64,000 nucleotides of DNA from Artemia franciscana (taxonomy: Eukaryota > Arthropoda > Branchiopoda > Anostraca > Artemiidae): positions 23,684,715-23,748,714 of the forward strand of contig NC_088880.1 of the NCBI RefSeq assembly GCF_032884065.1. The letters run 5' to 3'. Below are positions 1 through 12,299 of this stretch, piece after piece; within the stretch, counting starts at the first letter, position 1, and the number at the start of each line of letters is the position of its first letter. Both the position numbers and the translations under genes were made by a program. The notes beneath the pieces were generated by a model. The model made no database searches and was not told where the DNA came from. It saw only the letters and a program-made list of their open reading frames with translations.

Positions 1-595
1 GTGGGGCGTGTGCTACCCCCAAAGATATATATTTTTAAGACTTTTCAACTATTCTGAACGCAATGACTGTTTCAAGATTTTGATCCGACGACTTTGTGAA
101 AAAGAGGCATGCAAGGAGGGCTAAATGCCCTCGAATCTTTTTGCTTACTTAAAATGGGTACTAGAATATTTGATTTCTGATCAAATGAGTCCTTTCCTGA
201 TCATCTAAGATCACTGGTTCGATATGGTCATCCCCGGGAAGAAAAAACAACAACAACAAATAAATAAAGACGCATCCGTGATCTTTCTTCTTTCAAAAAG
301 CACATAATTACACATTTTTGTATAAAGGACCTTTAAATTAATACAGTATGGTCTTCTGATATGCTAAATCTGACAGTATGATTTTCATTAAGGTTTCCTG
401 AAGTTTTGAGGGTGTTTTTTCCGTTCCAAATATTGGGCCAATTTTCTAAGGATCGCAACATTTGATGGGCAATATAAAACTTAATAAATTTTATACATTT
501 TTAATCAGCATAAAAATTCAATTCTTCTGATGCGTCTGATGTCACCAAAATTCTATTTCTTAGAGTTTCGGTTACTACTGAGCCACGTCGCTCAC
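1..595 (+). repeat. HER dispersed repeat, old partial copy
   Basis: This stretch follows the 3' half of the HER consensus seen at 17061-18754, in the same order: the CCAA/GGGCAC-type module, the purine-rich A/C spacer, the 'acgcatccgtgatc' segment and the run into 'gagccacgtcgctc'. It is much more diverged than the other copies and is cut by the window start. The terminal hairpin is not preserved. Confidence 0.6.
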
Positions 596-1260
596 GTCGC
601 AGCCCGAGAAAATTCCCAGATTTTCAAAAAGGGGGAGAACGCCCCCAAAAATCCAAGGATTGTTATTGAAAATCACACCGTCAGATTCAGCGTGCCAGAG
701 AATCTTTGCTCTCTCCCATCAGCGAAAATGTGGGATGTTTGCTATTAAATGTGGCCAGAAGAAAATTGTAATTTTGTCCATAAAAAAGAACAAGGATGCG
801 TGTTTATAGCTTTTTTTTGCTTATTTTTTTCTTTGTTTTCTCCAGGTGTTATGTTATCAAACCAATATTCCTAGAAGATTGGGAAAGGATACACTCTTAC
901 GGAAATTTAAAGTTCTAGGGCTTATTTTAAGTGACCAAAAGGATTGGAGGGCAACTAGCCCCCTCCAACGCCTCTTTTTTACACGAAATCGTCTGCTCAA
1001 AATGTTGAGATAGTTGTTTTGCTCAGCTTAGTTGAATAGTCCAATAACTATGCCTTTGGGGGTCACATAACTCCCTAAAGCCCCTGAGGAAAGGCCTTAT
1101 AAGATATGAAATTTGCTGTTATACGTATACTGTTTAAGTGTAGTATTTGCTATTGGGAAGTATGCAGAAAGTTCTTGGGGGGACTATCCACTGAAAGTGG
1201 GTTTTTATGGTGATAATTTTCCATAGGGGGGAGGGTTTCCAGGGGTGAACTGGGTAATTT
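596..1260 (-). repeat. HER dispersed repeat, inverted old copy
   Basis: It matches the same HER 3' half as 1-595 but in opposite orientation: the 'cagattcagcgt' segment near 680, the 'gcgtgtttat' segment near 797, 'ttctagggcttattttaagtg' near 915 and the gggcaac/ccccctcc block near 950. The two copies meet head to head near 595, so 1-1260 is a diverged inverted pair. Confidence 0.55.
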
Positions 1261-1745
1261 GATGGAATTTCTATGCAATTCTTTTTTATTTGTCTTATTT
1301 TCTCTTTGCCGACTTAATTTTGCATTGGGAGTTTATCCAGGGAAATTGTCCGTGGGAAATTTTCAGTGGGTTGGAATTTTTCGTAGGATTTTTCCCTGGA
1401 GGTGAAATTTTTCCGCGAGAGAAATTTTCCATGCGAGAACTTCCTACAGGATCAACTTCCCACTGACGGAGGGGGGCGGGTCTGGACAAAAATTGACAAA
1501 AGAGGGATTTCTGACAGAATTTAAAGAAATGATTAGAAATTAAGGTCTTTTTCAACTGAATGTATGTTAAGGAGAATTTTTCAACAAAAGATTTTACAGG
1601 GGAATTTTGGGTGAGGATGGAATTATCCGGAGGAAATTCTCCGGAGAGAGTGCATTTTATATGGAAGGAACTTTACACGGAGGAGTTCTCCGTGGGGAGA
1701 GGGGACTTCTCGAGTATAATAGCTAGACCGTCCTTCGTTATTTGA
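1230..1745. repeat. Degenerate short-period repeat (GGAATTTTCC type)
   Basis: A loose series of about 17-20 bp units built on variants of 'ggaattttcc' and 'gaaattttccgtggg' runs through this stretch in both orientations. No unit is exact. Open frames here are by-products of the repeat and look non-coding. Confidence 0.4.
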
Positions 1746-1774
1746 AAAACAACCATAAATTGAATAAAAAAACA

Positions 1775-2075
1775 GTTCTTTTTCAACTGAATGTAAGGAG
1801 CAACATAAAAACTTAAATAAGAAGTTTTCTTTTTTTCAAGTACTAAAAACTTCAGTGTGAAGAGTAAGATATTGAGGTGGGGAGCTGCCCTCTCATACGG
1901 AATAATTTCTGTTCGTTTTAAGTTTTAATGTTGCCTCTTACATTCAGTTATAAAGTAATTGAACATTAGAGTGTGAAGAGCGAGATATTGAGGAGGCGGG
2001 CAACCCCCTAATACTGAATAATTTGTGATCGTTTCCAGTTTTAATGCTGCTCCTTACATTCATTTCAATTTTCTA
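1775..2075. repeat. HER 5' foldback module, diverged
   Basis: It has the 'caactgaatgtaaggagc' start and the inverted 'gctccttacattca' end found in the 5' module of complete HER copies. The middle holds two 'gtgaagagcgagatattgagg'-like segments. No coding potential is seen. Confidence 0.55.
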
Positions 2076-3160
2076 TTTTTTTTTATCTCATACTTTTAGC
2101 ACTCAGACTCACTTGATAAGCACTCGCTCTAGTTCCATCTTGCAGCAGCCATAGCTATCTTTAACTGGCGTTACGGGTCAAATATATTCAGGCTAAATCA
2201 GGCCCAACAAGAGCTCTTGTAATCAAGAAATTGGTAAAAGTTGTTAATTCGTCCGTCGTAGCTGGAAAGAAGAGTCAGGAAAAAAGAGAAAACTAACAGG
2301 GATTTGCTAAATAGCTTCGACGTAAAAACTTCCCATAGAACAAAGAATTGGGAGACTTCCAGATACAAAAGGGGAATCAATAAAATCGTGTTTCCAACTA
2401 ATAAAGACATTGCTTGGCATAAAGATGTCGCATAAAGCTTTGCGGTAAAATTGCGGTACAATAAATTTATGTGGTATTTCTGTCGGACTTTGGGTATTAT
2501 GCAAGAAATTGCATTTTAAGTGGCTAACACTGTTTAGTACGCCTTTGATAAAAAAAAATAGTATTTTTTACACATGGCGAACGAGGAGAAGAAGTTGAAT
2601 GAAGGAGAAATGCTCATTCCATACGATTCTGCAAGAGCTGAGAGTCAGATCCTTGAATCAAAATAAGTCAAAAAAGGTTTTGAGTTACCCAAAGATGTGT
2701 TTCAGTGTGTCATTAATGACTACATTCATTCGCCCGTATTTTGACTTTCTTATAATGTTATTTACTTTATACGTTATTTACTTTATTTCTTATTTACGTT
2801 AGCAACGCTTCTGCCGCGTACTTCTTTGTTTTTTTTTATCTTTATTCGAAACTATTGTTTTGATCCCTATTAAACTAGATAACTGAAAAAGGATAAAGAA
2901 TTAGGATCCTCCAGTGCCATTGACCCTTTCCGGCACGAATCACGAAATCGTCAGAAAATCCCACTTTATTTTGCGTTTCCTATGTCCCTGGGTAATTCTT
3001 CGATTGATCCAATATTTTTTCTGGGGGAGCGTAAGGCTTGAATTCGGGAACAACTTCCGAGTTTCTGGATGGCCGACCTTTCTCACCCTTTTACAAATAA
3101 CTTCCAACCAAACCAGTGACGGTTGATGGTAAAAAAAAATATGAAAAGGTGGTTTCACGT
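2076..3160. other. Unassigned AT-rich stretch
   Basis: I see no recognisable gene, repeat end or RNA here. Open frames are short, overlap on both strands and lack known motifs. Confidence 0.4.
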
Positions 3161-3162
3161 AG

Positions 3163-3291
3163 GAACCACTTCGTTGGAAAGGGTTGAAGGCATATTCGAC
3201 ATTAAAAATTATCGACGTTCCAGCTACCAGGTCTTTCTTACAGGGACAGGCAGCAAGCCATAACAAGAAAAAGGAAAATTATAAAACTTGA
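3163..3291 (+). pseudogene. Unknown coding fragment, copy A of an inverted pair
   Basis: The open frame reads EPLRWKGLKAYSTLKIIDV and then PATRSFLQGQ, ending at a TGA at 3289-3291. The same peptide is encoded on the opposite strand at 3346-3506 (AHSTLTIIDVPATRSFLQGQ). The shared core is about 40 residues with a few substitutions, so two coding fragments lie tail to tail about 55 bp apart. I do not recognise the protein. There is no upstream start codon in this copy, so I treat it as a fragment; whether the family is host or transposon is unknown. Confidence 0.4.
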
Positions 3292-3506
3292 ATCTTCGGA
3301 TTCTGTTCCTTGGATCTCATTCCATTTATTAATCTTAAGATACCTGTCTTATAATTTTCATTTTTCTTTAATTTATGCCTTGCTATCTGTCCCTGTAAAA
3401 AAGACCTGGTAGCTGGAACATCGATAATTGTTAATGTCGAATGTGCCTTCAATGGCACTGGAGGCTCTTTATTCTTTATTACCTTCGGTTCATGTTGTTG
3501 TTTCAC
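3279..3506 (-). CDS. Unknown 75-residue ORF, copy B of the inverted pair
   Basis: The frame starts MKQQHEPKVIKNKEPPVPLK and continues into AHSTLTIIDVPATRSFLQGQ and a basic tail (ARHKLKKNENYK), then about 20 more residues. Residues about 15-55 match copy A on the other strand, and amino-acid agreement is better than expected from chance. No domain, signal peptide or membrane segment is seen. It could be an exon or a fragment of a larger transposon protein. I cannot assign a function. Confidence 0.35.
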   Translation of the reverse strand: MKQQHEPKVIKNKEPPVPLKAHSTLTIIDVPATRSFLQGQIARHKLKKNENYKTGILRLINGMRSKEQNPKIQVL

Positions 3507-4394
3507 AACTTTGCCTATTTAACTGCATTAAAAACATTATAAAAATCGTATTTTCAGATATTTTGGTTCTCCCGTAATGACGGGAGGAGATCTATTCACC
3601 ATGTTCAAATACTGCTTCTACCACAATTCGTTGCCATCACAGTGGCGGGAAATAATGAGGGTAAAGAAAGCAAAGGCAAAGAAAGAAATGGAAAGAAAAG
3701 TGGCATAGTTGGTTACTGCTCCTTGTCCAGTAAAGGTTATAAAGGAGGTGGCCTCCCCTTAACAATATTGTCGAAGAAATTGTGCCTAAAACATACACGC
3801 ATGGTTGCTTTTTCTTTTTTTTTGGGGGGGGGGTGAGGTATTACCTCTCCTTAGTAGATATTTCAACAGCAATGTTTTATGACTGAGAAAATATAAAAAT
3901 AAGACCACATGCTCAGCAGAATTATTTTTTTAGTTAATAAAGTTTGAATTCAATAGTTTACTAGTACCTTGTGTATGTGCTTTTTTAATGTTTGTTCCTC
4001 TAGCATTGTTGAAATAAATTATGTTTGAATTTTACACGGAATGATGCAGCAATTTAGGACGTAATATGAGTTAGTCCATCTATAAAAATATCCAGTTTTA
4101 CTTTCTTTATATTGTAATTATATTTTTCTCTGTATCCGTGGTATATAATTATTTTATTTAGTGTTTTGCTCTATTTAACAGTTTAACGAAATTTCTGATA
4201 AGACTCCAAGTATTTAATTAATTTCGACAGCAGGATTTTGATTTACCATGAAAAAATCGTGGCTGAATTGAACTGCACAGAGGCTGAGTTGAATGAAAGA
4301 CAATGACTGGATTTAGGCTATCCAGTCTTCGTGATATCCTGCTGCCGCCAGCACACCTTCCAACTCGGGTTGCAGGAACGTAATAAAAGAGTGA
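3507..4394. other. Unassigned stretch with a short hairpin
   Basis: It contains a perfect 7-bp stem near 3569-3586 (CTCCCGT...ACGGGAG) and a G run near 3824. No gene or repeat family is recognised. The 4218-4394 end may be LINE 3' sequence continuing from the fragment at 4395. Confidence 0.3.
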
Positions 4395-4535
4395 AGATTT
4401 GACTAGTAATGGTGGTGAACGGGGTTCTTGGGACGACCCCTCATTCTCGACCCTGCAAGTTGCCACTGGAGATTGCGTTGAGAGTTGCAAGGTCTCCCAT
4501 TCTCAAGACATGGCCTAGACACGATTATGGTAGAG
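4395..4535 (-). pseudogene. LINE ORF2 C-terminal fragment
   Basis: On the minus strand one frame gives CLGHVLRMGDLATLNAISSG and the next frame continues GSRMRGRPKNPVHHHY. Together these resemble the post-RT tail of non-LTR retrotransposon proteins, where an LGHVLRM-like block is followed by an (R)GRPKNTW-like block. The change of frame between the two blocks and the absence of RT motifs show a dead, 5'-truncated copy. The clade cannot be assigned from so short a piece. Confidence 0.6.
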
Positions 4536-4772
4536 TTGAAGCACTTGTTGTGACACTAGGAGAGCGAGAATAAAACTTGCTTGAACCATTTTTGAAAGAT
4601 TGACAACCCTGTCCATCAAACCACTTATGATAATCAGCAGTAAGTGGAGAGCTACCTATCGACAATAGAAAGTGAAACTACAAAAATGAATTTTGATAAT
4701 AATATATAGGTCACACGAAAAGAACCTGTTCAATTTATAGTTGATAGTCTAAAGTAATTAGCACAAGAAAAC

Positions 4773-4973
<201 letters not shown>

Positions 4974-4981
4974 TAGTTGGT

Positions 4982-5000
4982 GGGGGCGCTTCGCGCCCCC
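4982..5000 (-). other. Helitron 3' terminal hairpin
   Basis: GGGGGCGC pairs with GCGCCCCC around a TTC loop (an 8-bp perfect stem). It lies 5 bp inside the CTAG terminus, where Helitrons carry the hairpin thought to mark the end of the transferred strand. Confidence 0.85.
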
Positions 5001-5078
5001 CAAGCCCCCCACGCGCGTAAGTCGTTACGCGCCATATTGGTTACGCGCCATTGTAGTTGTGTCCCTGTGTCCCACCTG

Positions 5079-5373
<295 letters not shown>

Positions 5374-5375
5374 AG

Positions 5376-5810
5376 TCCCTGTGTCCCCGTCGTCATCTAT
5401 ATATCCCCCTGTGCCCCCGGCGTCCCCGTTGTTGCTGTTTCCCTTTGTCCCAGTCGTCATTTGTGTCCCGGTGTCCCAGTCTGTAATTTCTCTCTGAGTG
5501 TCGCGGTCGTCATTTATATTCCCTGTGTCCCGGTGTCCCGGTCGTCATTTTTGTCCCGGTCGTCATTTGTGTTCCGGTGTCCCGGTCTGTAATTTCTCTT
5601 TGAGTGTCCTGGTCGTTATTTATATTCCCTGTGTCCCGGTCGTCATTTGTGTCCCGGTGCTTTGCTGATGGTGATTGCTAATCGAACATTCCTTGTGTCC
5701 CGGTCGCTTTCTCTTTGAGTGTCCCGGTTGTCATTTATATTCCCTATGTCCCGGTGTCCCGGTCGTCATTTGTGTCCCGATGTCCCGGTCTGTAATTTCG
5801 TCAGTCGACA
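5376..5810 (-). repeat. Minisatellite, 'gtcccggt' type, in the Helitron
   Basis: Irregular units of roughly 13-45 bp are built from 'gtgtcccggt', 'cgtcatttgtgtcccg' and 'ctgtaatttctctttgagt'. Higher-order repeats are visible; the phrase ending in 'tctttgagtgtc' recurs several times. The array occupies most of the Helitron between its 5' end and the helicase remnant. Confidence 0.85.
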
Positions 5811-5887
5811 AACATGACGTCAGTCGACACACAAACATGACGTCACTCGACACACACACAGACAACTTATTTATATATATATATAGA

Positions 5888-6926
5888 TATTATGTATATA
5901 TTTGAGATTTTAGTAGTTTATTTTACTACTGAAGAAGGATAAAACAGAACAAAGGGGAAATGAAATTGAACATGTCATTGAAATTTAGTCATCTTGTAAT
6001 TACAATTTCTTTTTATCGATATTAATGGAAACAAAAGGAAAATAAGTTTTTGTACCCTCCCAACCCCACCATGACAGGACTACTTCTTTTATCGCTATTT
6101 TTTTGACGTAGTACCTTAAATTAGGTATTTATTCTGAGACCACGCTGCTTAAATAAACAAATTAACGTCCAAATGGTGATAAGTCCATTTTTCCACTGTC
6201 TAGTAAACGGACTTAATAAACGTTTATTTTATCGTTACAATTGGAAACAAGTGTAAAATTGCCCCCCCCCCCAGGACAAGACTATTTTGTATTGGTTAAT
6301 ATAATTGGAAACAAAAGAAAACTAGGCTTTATACCCCTCTCCCCATTTCATGACAAAACTATTCTGGGTTCGCCGTTGCCTAACACAGTATGCACAATTT
6401 TCATCGGAAAGACAAATTTCGATTAACCTGTTTTCACCCCTTCCCCTAAATTAGGATTTCGACACGTCAAATCTTTCTACACAGAAAAATATGTAAGACT
6501 GGGGCTAGTACTGTATTTTTTGAACCCTGACATCCGTTACTGACATATCGACATATCGACATCATGAAAAAGAGAGAATAGAAAAACCAGTCATTGGACA
6601 TAACCTTTATATCCTAACTTTCTCTCCAAAATTCGGTCAAGCTGTTCACGAATTAAAGCATCTGTGCTTCGCAGGTAATACTATTTTCGGCATTTGTAGT
6701 GATTTGAGTGCACATTTAAAACTCGGGTGCTTAAAATTAGTGTTCTTCTTCCTGTGACATATGGCTGACAGGTTTTGTTAATTATGGGCTGAATTTCGCA
6801 AGTCGAAGCCACCCAACCGTAAAAAACAAAAGCAATTAGAATTCGATTAGGAACTAACACGCCAATGACAAAATAAAAATAACCCTTTTTTGGCCCCCTG
6901 AGACCGTTCTTATATTTATTAATGCC
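5888..6926. other. Unassigned stretch
   Basis: Two loosely similar segments (near 5990-6080 and 6235-6330, sharing 'ggaaacaaaagaaaa' and a C-rich block) hint at an old tandem duplication. No gene or known element is seen. Confidence 0.3.
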
Positions 6927-7324
6927 TAGATAGATACTTTATTTCGTGATTAAACCAAAAACAGGCATTTCACAGAAAAAAAAAAAAAATAAATTAAAAC
7001 AATACGTAAACACTACAAAAAGAAAAAAAAAGAGAAAAAGAGTACACACTATCTAAAGCAAAACATAAACACTAGCTAAAAGTGAAGTCTCTTCGTACGG
7101 GATAATAATCTGCTCACAATAGTCCGGACTGTATTATTTCTAATTATCAGTGATAAAGGAAACGGCACACTTATTTCATATTCACTTAATTCGAACTCAA
7201 TTACTACACGTGCTCTACAATAAACAGGGCAATCAAATAGAAGATGACTACATGTTTCTGTTAGACCGCACAAGCACAATGGAGAGTCAGCTTTCCCGAT
7301 CCTATTTAAATTAAATAAAAACAA
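6927..7324 (-). pseudogene. LINE 3' end with C-terminal zinc motif
   Basis: The minus-strand frame at 7324-7076 (82 residues) begins MFLFNLNRIGKADSPLCLCG and holds a C-x-C-x5-C-x-H-x4-C arrangement (C17, C19, C25, H27, C32), as at the C-terminus of many LINE RT proteins. About 130 bp of AT-rich 3' UTR follows and ends in TATC-type repeats near 6930, a common LINE tail. The RT domain is missing: the copy is 5'-truncated where the HER repeat starts at 7327. Confidence 0.7.
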
Positions 7325-7326
7325 AA

Positions 7327-8786
7327 CAAGTTTTTTTAACTGAAAGTAAGGAGCGACACTAAAACTTAAAAAGAACAGAAACTACTTCGTATATGAAAGG
7401 GACTGCTTCCTCATCAACGCCCCGCTCTTTACGCTAAAGTTTGACTCTTTCTCTCAATTCTTCTTTTTAAAACAGTAAAAAACTTTGTTTTTTTTTATTT
7501 AATTTCTGAACATTTTTGAATCAATGCATGATTTGACTTTGGCTCTCCGCAGAGGAATAATTAAAACAAAATTTGTAGCTTTTTTTTTTCTTGGCTAAAT
7601 GGCTTTCTCATAATTTTGATCGAATGATTTTGAGAAAAAAAGAGCGGGAGAGGAAGCCTAGTTGCCCTCCGATTTTTCGGTTAATTAAAAAGGCAACTAT
7701 AATTTTTAATTTTTTATGAATCTTTTTATTAGTAAAAGATTTACGTAACTTATAAATTAGCTTACGTAAAGAACTTTTGTATTCTCATGTTTTTATTACA
7801 TATATGAGGGGGTTCCCCCCTCTCGTCAGTACCTCGCTCTTTACACTAAAGCTTAAATTTTGTCTCAATTGATTAAGAATGACCCCTGAATCACAAAAGC
7901 CGTAGAATAAATAGTTGAAATTACTAAAATACTTTAGCGTAAAGAGCGAGGTATTAGGAAGAGGTGAGCCCCTCATATAGGTAATAATTTCTGTTAGTTT
8001 TAAGTTGAATTTCTTTTTGTTTTAAGTAGAATTTCTGTTTATCCCCCTCTTCTCAACCCCTCCCCCAAACCCAAAAAATCTTCCTGAAAACGCCTGTACA
8101 CTTCCCAATAACCATTATTATATGTAAGCACTGGTCAAAGTTTGTAACTTGTTGCCCCTCCCACGGAGACTGTGGGGGAGTAAGTCGTCCCCAAAGACAT
8201 AGTTATAAGATTTTTCGACTACGCTGAATAAAATGGCTATCCCAAAATTTTGATCCGTTGACTTTGGGAAAATAATTAGCGTGGTAGGGGGCCTAGGTGC
8301 CCTCCAATTTTTTGGTCACTTAAAAAGGGCACTATAAATTTTCATTTCCGTTAGAATGAGCCCTCTCACAACATTCTAGGACAACTGGGTCGATACAATC
8401 ACCCATGGGGAAAAAAAACAAAAAAACAAACAAAATAATAAACACGCATCCGTGATCTGCCTTCTGGCAAAAAAATACGAAATTCCACATTTTTGTAGAT
8501 AGGGGCTTGAAACTATTACTTTATGGTTCTCTGATACGCTGAATCTGATGGTGTGATTTTCGTTAAGATTCTATGACTTTTAAGGGGTGTTTCCCCCTAT
8601 TTTATAAAAAAATGCAAATTTTCTCAGGCTCTTAACTTCTGATGGGTGATGAAACTTATATATTTAAAATCAGCATTAAAATGTGATTCTTTTGATGTAG
8701 CTATTGGTATCAAAAGTCAATTTCTTAGAGTTTTGGTTACTATTGAGCCGGGTCGCTCCTTACTACAGTTCGTTACCACAACAGTT
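7327..8786 (+). repeat. HER dispersed repeat, nearly full
   Basis: It starts CAAGTTTTTTTAACTGAAAG with the subterminal AGTAAGGAGCGAC and ends with the inverse GTCGCTCCTTACTA plus a damaged hairpin, followed by TT. The second arm of the 5' foldback is missing near 7480. Otherwise the order of modules matches 17061-18754. It has no coding capacity. Confidence 0.8.
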
Positions 8787-8874
8787 CGTTTTCTTTAATT
8801 ATGGAGTTTCGGGGGTTGTATCACATTTTCGAAAGTGTTGTCACGTTATATTATTCTTTGCTGATTCTCACCAA

Positions 8875-8876
<2 letters not shown>

Positions 8877-8918
<42 letters not shown>
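8877..8918. repeat. Poly(T) tract
   Basis: About 42 consecutive T. It could be the poly(A) of a minus-strand retrocopy, but nothing recognisable lies on its left. Confidence 0.9.
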
Positions 8919-8919
<1 letters not shown>

Positions 8920-8922
<3 letters not shown>

Positions 8923-11098
8923 TATAGATTAGGCGCCAGCTACTGTCAAAACTGGATAAATGTATACAAAGACTTTTCTAAATCAAAATTAATTCTAAAT
9001 AGCTGTGTAAGTTTCCCCATAACCAATTTAGATAATCAGATGTCATTTTCAATGTCCTTGCTACTGTAACATTATTTCATGGCTTTCACAAGTCTGATCT
9101 TTTCGAAATATGATTCATGCAGCAAAAACGGAAATATTGCAAAATCCTAGAAACAAACAGAAAAACACACGCAAAAACACTCAAAAATACACACGCTATA
9201 AACACCAAATTCTAATATTGAAAGCCAACTCCACGTGGCAGCTTTCTTCCCAGCGTTTTTCACTTAAGTGCTCGTCACAAGTAGCTTATTTTTACGCTGA
9301 TTTGCGAAGAAAACGGTGCCGATTTGAGCTTGAAAAATTTTCTAGTTTTTGGTGCCGATTTGCGAAAATGGCACAGATTTTCGTTGTGATCGTAACGAAA
9401 AGAAATATCAAATTGTTTCTTTTCCTTCATCAGGAGAATCAAAAGAAATAAACAATAATAATTAAATATTTAATAATAAAATAACTTTATAATTTAATAA
9501 TGAAAGACTTTAAAAATTTAATTAAGATCTTTTGAACAAAATAAAGATTTAAAAAGAATAAACATTTTAATAATAAGAGAACTTAGTAATAATAATAAAA
9601 TGACTAAATAATAGGTTGAGATCAATCTTGAAACTATTGATAGCCAGTATTTGACTAACGGGGCCCGTGATGTTAAGTTTTGAAAATTTCGCGCAAAGGG
9701 CACTGTTTTTGTACTGCCGACTTAGGTGCTGGGCGCCCGCAAAAAAGCTAAGTTTGTCGGGCCCTTTAGTCCTATAACAGCTTGTATATATAAACCAAAT
9801 TGTTTACAAACTTATTCCCCCTCTAGTGGCTATAAGGTTTGTTGAAGCGTCAGCTAAATTGCGTCCAGGAAGCACTTGGCATTGTCAGAACCAAACTGAT
9901 GCCTCAGTACGACTTTTAAAAATAAAAGTCGACAACTTTTCAAGGAATCTGTTGAGTTTATTGTTGTAACATTTTTAATTAACAAATTAATAGTAATTTA
10001 GCAAATCGTTTTTAGTGCATTTAAAGAAGAAAGTATGGATAAACTTACTGCATATCTGACCAATGAATTTAAATTGATGTTTAAAATATAAGGATATTCA
10101 TTCCAACAGTTTTATGTAATAATTCTTTATTATTCTTTTACTATAAAAAGAGATGTCTTTATTTTTTACTATATTTTACTGAAAGCGGTTATAACTTAAT
10201 TCAAGGGGCCAGGGAGCCTTATTTTCATGGTTTGTTGATTTCAAAATGAAAATTAAGTATTGCCCAAGTAACATCCCTGCATGCGACTATCAATTTTTAG
10301 AATATTACACCCTAAAGTTACTGCCACATAAAGCGTTCGTGTATCACTGTGGTAGGGTCTGCCAGGGGGAAGGGTAACAAATTACCAAGGCTACAAAATT
10401 AAAATCACTATTTGATTCTTTGACCTATATTAGTTCTGTTCATGGCTTAAAACCCGATTTTCTAAGATTTCTCATAGGCTTGTTTTTGAAATGTCAAGCT
10501 TTTAGGGTAGTAACACATTAGTCAGAGGTGTCATGTTGAATCGTGAAAATAAATGAAGGAAAAATAGTAAGTTGAATCTGAAAACACTTTTCGTCCGTAA
10601 AAATTCAAACATTAATAATCAAGGGTAAAATCTCGGGGGAGGGCAATGTGACAAATGCGCCAATAATTGACAAGTTTATTTAAGAATAGTGTGAAAAATC
10701 GAAAAAAAACACGGAATGAGGGCGCTAGAGAAGTCTTGGGGGGGAGGAGGTAACACCAACCCCTGGTTCCGCTAGTGTTAATAATCTATTGATTCCTGAG
10801 GACAACTACACATTTTAAAAAAATATATACCTTCGTGAGGTCTTTGCTGCCATACATTTTTGTTTTGTGTTTTTGGTTGATTTTTTTTTATGCAGGTTAA
10901 TTTTTTCAATTGTGTTCTCGCTACTACCAAAAAATGAATATTTATACCATAGGCTGTTTTTGTTGAAAATTGAGTTATAAAATTTTCCTATTGTTTAAAA
11001 CATACATGGTTGTGTAAGTTTCGACTGAACCAGTTCGAACCAATAGACCTTCTACTGACCCTAGCATCTGAACAATGACTTGCATTGGGACTCCCCTC
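8920..11098. other. Unassigned AT-rich stretch
   Basis: A 113-codon open frame (9110-9451, plus) has no recognisable domain, is lysine-rich at its start and probably arises by chance. A phrase 'ggtgccgatttg' occurs twice near 9316 and 9351. An AATAA-rich section lies at 9450-9610. No element ends were found. Confidence 0.3.
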
Positions 11099-11515
11099 CA
11101 GGGCTGGATTTAAAGCTCCAACACTGCTTTTGCCAAGCGATTTTGCCGATCCGTTTTTGCAAGGTATTCAGGGAAATCCCCGAAAATTCAGGGATACTGG
11201 AAACACTGAATAGAATGTATTTGATGAGTCGAAAGCAATTTGGGCTCATCAGGTGATACCGAACTTTCAAATGCCATTCTTGGGAGACATCTGATAATTT
11301 ATAAGTGGCCAAGGAGATTCCTGCGCTGTTTTAAGATCATTTTCCTGTAAATAGACAGTGCAATGGGGTAGTGCACCTGGCACTTTGAAGATAACTCACA
11401 TCAGTCCAGTTTTTGTTAAGGAATAGAATCACTCTGTTATAATTTATTACACCCCTGGTAGTGTGCGCCCTTAGACGCGGGCTTAGTGGGCCTACTGGTA
11501 AATCTCGGCATGCCC
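11099..11515 (+). mobile_element. hAT-type non-autonomous element, 417 bp
   Basis: The left end reads CAGGGCTGGATTTAAAGC. The right end carries GGGCCTACTGGTAAATCTC, so the inverse GATTTACC...AGGCCC block mirrors the left GGATTTA. An 8-bp flanking duplication, CTCCCCTC/CTCCCCTA, fits hAT insertion with one mismatch. The first 100 bp (including CCGTTTTTGCAAG) matches the 143-bp element at 57310-57452, so both belong to one family. It is noncoding. Confidence 0.7.
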
Positions 11516-12059
11516 CTCCCCTATAAAGTCTCACTGAACCCTTCCTTGCGATAGTCACCGTTCCTGGGGCCACACATAGGCCTACTACTTAAATTTTGCC
11601 TAATCATGAACTAAAAATATGTCACAGCATAACAGATCTTTAACAGACGCACAAAAAAAGCTTTTAGACAATTTTGTCTAGTCTAGTTTTTTGACAGAAA
11701 TTACGGGATCCACAAGAAACATTAATCTAAATTAAAAATAATTGCTAAAATCTGTTATGCTCTCTGGTTTTTAGTTTATTTCTCTTTGTGAAAAATCCAC
11801 GGAATCACAAAATCACGTAACGGAAAGGTAAAAAAAAACATGCTCCCAAGCTTGTTCAAGTTAAAATCATACAAATGTTACAACTAACAAGCGTTACAAT
11901 TTTTTGTTTACTATTTTTCTGACAGTATTATTTAATTAGTAAGAAATTACGCCAGAAAATTGAAAATTTTTTTCGATTACGTAATTATTCTGAGACATCT
12001 TAAAGTAAATCTGGGAGGGACACAACTGCCTAATTTCAATATTGCTTTGGAAAGGTGTG
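11516..12059. other. Unassigned stretch
   Basis: No gene, repeat end or RNA is recognised. Confidence 0.35.
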
Positions 12060-12299
12060 CGTGGAACTGAACCTCCTTTAACTGAACCCCATTCAACTCC
12101 ACCCATATAGCTGAACTCTCATTCAACTGAAATCTCTTTTGAATCCCCATTTAAATCAACTCCCATTTAACCCAACCCCCGTTTAATTTAATCCCTATTC
12201 AGCTCAACCCCACTCAACTACACCTCATGCAATTCAACCTTCATTAAATCAAGCCTCATGCAGCTAAAACCCCCTTTAGCCCATCTCTACTTGACTTAA
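12060..12299. repeat. Degenerate 'TTCAACTCAACCCC' short-period repeat
   Basis: About fourteen imperfect units of 15-19 bp, variants of 'attcaactcaacccc', run up to the outer edge of the palindrome's left arm. A related texture (AAAATTCAACCC) recurs at 62770-63340. Confidence 0.6.

Noticed and set aside
9110-9451. 113-codon plus-strand frame
   Set aside because: No domain, low-complexity lysine/asparagine start, no splice or promoter context.
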